Shown here in pieces: positions 61,974-64,000 of a stretch of DNA of 64,000 nt (positions are counted from its first letter, which is position 1; each line of letters starts with the position of its first letter). A program made the translations under genes and the position numbers. The notes below the pieces were generated by a model. It had not been told where the DNA came from, ran no database searches, and was given only the letters and a program-made list of their open reading frames with translations. Source of the DNA: RPQJ01 sp963778185 (GTDB taxonomy: Bacteria > Pseudomonadota > Gammaproteobacteria > Steroidobacterales > Steroidobacteraceae); the NCBI GenBank assembly GCA_963778185.1, contig CAVZTF010000003.1:1-64000 (forward strand), given 5' to 3'.

Positions 61974-62044
61974 GGTGGGCTGTGCGGGTTCCTCCGGGCT
62001 CGCGAAGAAGACATGCTCGCCCGGAGGAACCCGCACAGCCCACC
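61974..62044 (-). repeat. Long hairpin A (26-bp perfect inverted repeat, conserved loop)
   Basis: Arms 61974-61999 and 62019-62044 are exact inverted repeats. The 19-base loop (62000-62018), read on the minus strand, is GAGCATGTCTTCTTCGCGA, matching 16 of 19 bases of the hairpin C loop. I assign the minus strand because of that shared loop. No T-run follows either side, so it is not an ordinary terminator. Confidence 0.85.
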
Positions 62045-62202
62045 TGACGGCACGCGCCTGAGCTTCGTCCTCGTGGAGAGGACTACGCACGGCGCACGTA
62101 GCGTGCAGCGTGGCGACGGACGCTTCTCTCGCGCTCGCTTGCCGATAGTCACCGCCGCTCGGGTCGCGCTTCCTGACAGGCGGTGGGCGCTTCATGCGCC
62201 GT

Positions 62203-62232
62203 GCGAGTTTTCCGGCTTTGCGGAAAACTCGC
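62203..62232. repeat. Hairpin B (12-bp perfect inverted repeat)
   Basis: Arms GCGAGTTTTCCG (62203-62214) and CGGAAAACTCGC (62221-62232) with the loop GCTTTG. It lies between hairpins A and C and shares no loop with them. Neither flank has a T-run, though the arms hold four-T and four-A runs. Confidence 0.75.
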
Positions 62233-62250
62233 CCAGGCGCCGCGCATCGA

Positions 62251-62321
62251 GCGGTCTTTCCGGGTCCGTCCTGGGTGAGGATATGTTCTTCGCGAATCCC
62301 GGACGGACCCGGAAAGGCCGC
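62251..62321 (+). repeat. Long hairpin C (21-bp inverted repeat, conserved loop)
   Basis: Arms 62251-62271 and 62301-62321 pair at 20 of 21 positions, the exception being a T-G that wobbles in RNA. Inside the 29-base loop is GAGGATATGTTCTTCGCGA (62277-62295). Stem sequences differ from hairpin A but keep a related CCCGGA..GGA..CCCG pattern, suggesting a diverged repeat family with compensated stems. Confidence 0.85.
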
Positions 62322-62375
62322 CTCGTCACCGGATCCTGACGCCGCTCTCCGCAGACCGGGACACGCGCAACCGCG

Positions 62376-62975
62376 CTAGGAAAGCGCCTGCCTGCCGGCA
62401 AGCGCATGCGCGAGCGTGCCGCCATCCACGTACTCGAGCTCGCCACCGACGGGAACACCATGCGCGATCCGCGACGCCCGAATTCCTCGCCTGGCAACCA
62501 CCTCGCCGAGGAAGTGCGCGGTCGCTTCGCCTTCGACGGTCGGGTTCGTGGCCAGGATGACCTCGCGCACTTCGCCTTCACCGAGCAGCCGCTCGAATGC
62601 GTCTATGCCGATCTGCGACGGACCCACGCCGTCGAGCGGCGAGAGATGCCCCATCAGCACGAAATAGCAGCCGCGAAAGCTGCCCGACTGCTCGATCGCG
62701 ACCACGTCCGCCGGCGATTCGACGACGCAGAGCAGTGCACGGTCGCGACCTGCGTTCGAGCACACCGGGCAGGCCTCGCCTTCCGCGAACATGCGGCAGC
62801 GCTTGCAGTGCCCGAGTCTTTCGACCGCGCCGCCGAGCGACGCCGCGATTTCCCGCGCGCCGTCGCGATCGCGCTCGAGCAGGTGGAACGCCATCCGCTG
62901 CGCCGACTTCGGCCCCACGCCGGGAAGGCAGCGCAGGGCCTCGATCAGTCGATTGAGGGACGGCGGATAGAGCAT
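62376..62975 (-). CDS. recR: Recombination protein RecR
   Basis: With RecO and RecF it loads RecA at gaps and in RecF-pathway repair. 199 residues. Helix-hairpin-helix near LPGVGPKSAQRMAFHLL; zinc finger C57, C60, C69, C72 (HCKRC and CPVC); Toprim domain with LCVVESPADVVAIEQ and ATNPTVEGEATAHFL. Start ATG 62975, 13 bases after ybaB. Third gene of the conserved dnaX-ybaB-recR operon. Confidence 0.97.
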   Translation of the reverse strand: MLYPPSLNRLIEALRCLPGVGPKSAQRMAFHLLERDRDGAREIAASLGGAVERLGHCKRCRMFAEGEACPVCSNAGRDRALLCVVESPADVVAIEQSGSFRGCYFVLMGHLSPLDGVGPSQIGIDAFERLLGEGEVREVILATNPTVEGEATAHFLGEVVARRGIRASRIAHGVPVGGELEYVDGGTLAHALAGRQALS

Positions 62976-62988
62976 CGTCCGGCCGCGA

Positions 62989-63315
62989 TCAGCCGAAGGG
63001 CAGCTTGAGTCCGGGAGGCAGGTTCATGCCGCCCATCAGGCCCGACATCCGCTCCTGCGTCGTCGCCTCGAGCCGGTGCACGGCGTCGTTGAACGCGGCG
63101 GCGACGAGGTCCTCGATCATCTCGCGGTCGTCCATCGGCACCGACGGGTCGATCTGCACTCGTTTCGCCTCGTGGCGGCCGTTGATGGTCACCTTGACCA
63201 TGCCGCCGCCCGATTCGCCAGTGACTTCCATGGCCGCGATCTCGGCCTGCGCCTTCTGCATGTTGGCCTGCAGCTGTTGCGCCTGCTTCATCAAGTTTCC
63301 GATGCCGCCTTTCAT
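62989..63315 (-). CDS. ybaB: YbaB/EbfC family nucleoid-associated protein
   Basis: Small dimeric DNA-binding protein. 108 residues: the first helix is Gln/Met/Ala-rich (MKQAQQLQANMQKAQAEIA), then GGGMVKVTINGRHE strands and DDREMIEDLVAAAFNDAV. The C-terminal GLMGGMNLPPGLKLPFG tail is typical. Between dnaX and recR, as in most Proteobacteria. Confidence 0.96.
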   Translation of the reverse strand: MKGGIGNLMKQAQQLQANMQKAQAEIAAMEVTGESGGGMVKVTINGRHEAKRVQIDPSVPMDDREMIEDLVAAAFNDAVHRLEATTQERMSGLMGGMNLPPGLKLPFG

Positions 63316-63340
63316 GCTCGTGTCGTCTCCTCGGGAAAAC

Positions 63341-64000
63341 TCAGTTCAGGGGCTTGACCGACCCGGGCTGCACGGTCGCGCCGAAAACCTCGCGCATCGC
63401 GCGCACCGCCGGGTCCCCGTCGATCGCCTGCTCGGCCGCCCGCAGGCGCTCGTCCGCGGCCTGCGCCTGCTGGCGTGCCGGGGTCACCACGGCCTCCTCG
63501 GCAACGCTGATTTCGAGGCGCAGTTCCCGGCCGAAGTGCTGCGCCAGCGCCTGCTCGAGCTTCTGCTCGAGCTGCGGGCGCCGGAAGACCTCGCCGGCGC
63601 GGTCGATTTGCAGCTTGACCACGCTGTCCGTGCGCTCGAGCAGCCCGCAGTGCGCCGCGAGTTGCCGCGCCGGCCCCTGGAGGCCCAGCGCAGCTACGAT
63701 CGCCGGCCAGTCGCCGGCTGCCGCGGCGGGTGGCGGCGCCACGGCTTCGCTGCGCATGGCAGGAGCGGACGCCGCGGGCACCGCCCGTTGCACGGCCACG
63801 GCAGCGGCTTTCCTCGGCGGCGGCGGTGCCGTGCCGGGAGTGGTCGTGTCCGGCACGCGTTCGGGCCGGAACGCGAGCATGCGCAGCAGCGCCATCTCGA
63901 AGCCGCCGCGCGCGTCCGGTGCAAAGTCGAGGTCGCGCCGGGCCATGATCGCGATCTGGTAGAGCAGTTGCAGGTCCTCGGGAGCGAACTTCGCCGCAAG
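63341..64000 (-). CDS. dnaX: DNA polymerase III subunits gamma and tau (partial, C-terminal part)
   Basis: Clamp-loader ATPase and polymerase-coupling subunit. Only the last 219 residues are in the window; the frame continues past 64000. The visible part starts LAAKFAPEDLQLLYQIAI, the end of clamp-loader domain III, and continues into a proline/alanine-rich tau linker (about 60 residues) and the C-terminal domain V that binds the alpha subunit. The gamma frameshift site would be outside the visible part or in the linker; I saw no A-run here. 25 bases upstream of ybaB. Confidence 0.93.
   Translation of the reverse strand, partial: LAAKFAPEDLQLLYQIAIMARRDLDFAPDARGGFEMALLRMLAFRPERVPDTTTPGTAPPPPRKAAAVAVQRAVPAASAPAMRSEAVAPPPAAAAGDWPAIVAALGLQGPARQLAAHCGLLERTDSVVKLQIDRAGEVFRRPQLEQKLEQALAQHFGRELRLEISVAEEAVVTPARQQAQAADERLRAAEQAIDGDPAVRAMREVFGATVQPGSVKPLN

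Larger units (their letters stand above)
61914..62375. other. 462-base ppsA-recR intergenic region packed with inverted repeats
   Basis: No gene is convincing. Frames crossing it have no ribosome site and a composition dictated by the hairpins. It contains a short stem (61927-61948, arms CCTCGC and GCGAGG) just past ppsA, three long hairpins listed separately, a GGCGC-TTCAT-GCGCC stem (62186-62200), and about 50 ordinary bases before the recR stop. Confidence 0.75.

Noticed and set aside
61974..62321. Integron attC sites
   Set aside because: The hairpins lack GTTRRRY/RYYYAAC core sites and there is no integrase or cassette nearby.
62013..62339. 108-codon plus frame across the ppsA-recR gap
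   Set aside because: It is made of the two hairpins and their loops, has no ribosome site, and peptide similarity between hairpin copies follows from shared DNA repeats.

Overview
This window is a high-GC chromosomal segment from a gammaproteobacterium, almost entirely housekeeping. Gene order argues for the Xanthomonadales, Steroidobacterales or Nevskiales neighbourhood: folP-glmM-tpiA-secG-tRNA-Leu-nuoA..N, hrcA-grpE-dnaK-dnaJ-dapB-carAB-greA, and ratA-rnfH with smpB, bamE, fur, recN and nadK. I cannot name the genus. GTG and TTG starts are frequent (nuoL, nuoF, nuoE, carA, ftsH, yheS, prc, ppsA and others). No insertion sequence, prophage, CRISPR array or toxin island is visible.

Layout. 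1-13252 (minus): respiratory complex I, nuoA to nuoN, 14 separate genes (nuoC and nuoD unfused), mostly overlapping or separated by a few bases; nuoN runs off the left edge. 13294-18879 (minus): a terminator, tRNA-Leu(GAG), secG, tpiA, glmM, folP and ftsH. 18946-20517: rlmE (minus), yhbY (plus), greA (minus). 20517-30981 (minus): carB, carA, dapB, dnaJ, dnaK, grpE, hrcA, that is pyrimidine/arginine precursor synthesis, lysine/peptidoglycan precursor synthesis and the heat-shock chaperone operon. 31095-35981: nadK and recN (plus), fur (minus), bamE (plus), rnfH and ratA (minus), smpB (plus). tmRNA (ssrA) follows smpB at 36040-36394, so both trans-translation components are adjacent.

36451-46940 is the most accessory part: an LLM flavin oxidoreductase, an orphan molybdopterin oxidoreductase, a secreted tandem-repeat (GloVer) protein with a C-terminal sorting-like tail, an ABC-F ATPase (YheS type), a quinone oxidoreductase, an alpha-hydroxy-acid oxidase overlapping a Gfo/Idh/MocA dehydrogenase, and two small proteins. 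47353-57097: periplasmic protease Prc, then an RND efflux operon with one lipoprotein adaptor and two different permeases under a promoter whose -35 box lies in a perfect palindrome. 57076-61913: a coiled-coil protein, a YqiB-like DUF1249 protein, and the divergent pair ppsR/ppsA controlling phosphoenolpyruvate synthesis. 61914-62375 is a 462-base gap with long hairpins. 62376-64000 (minus): recR, ybaB and the 3' end of dnaX.

Most unusual signals: (1) two long hairpins between ppsA and recR with different stems but a conserved 19-base loop in opposite orientations; (2) the palindromic operator over the RND promoter, with no regulator gene nearby; (3) an RND pair in which the second permease lacks the usual acidic residue in its TM10 proton-relay region; (4) a sigma-32-like promoter directly upstream of dnaK; (5) a long palindrome upstream of carA and a G-quadruplex-prone tract upstream of yhbY.
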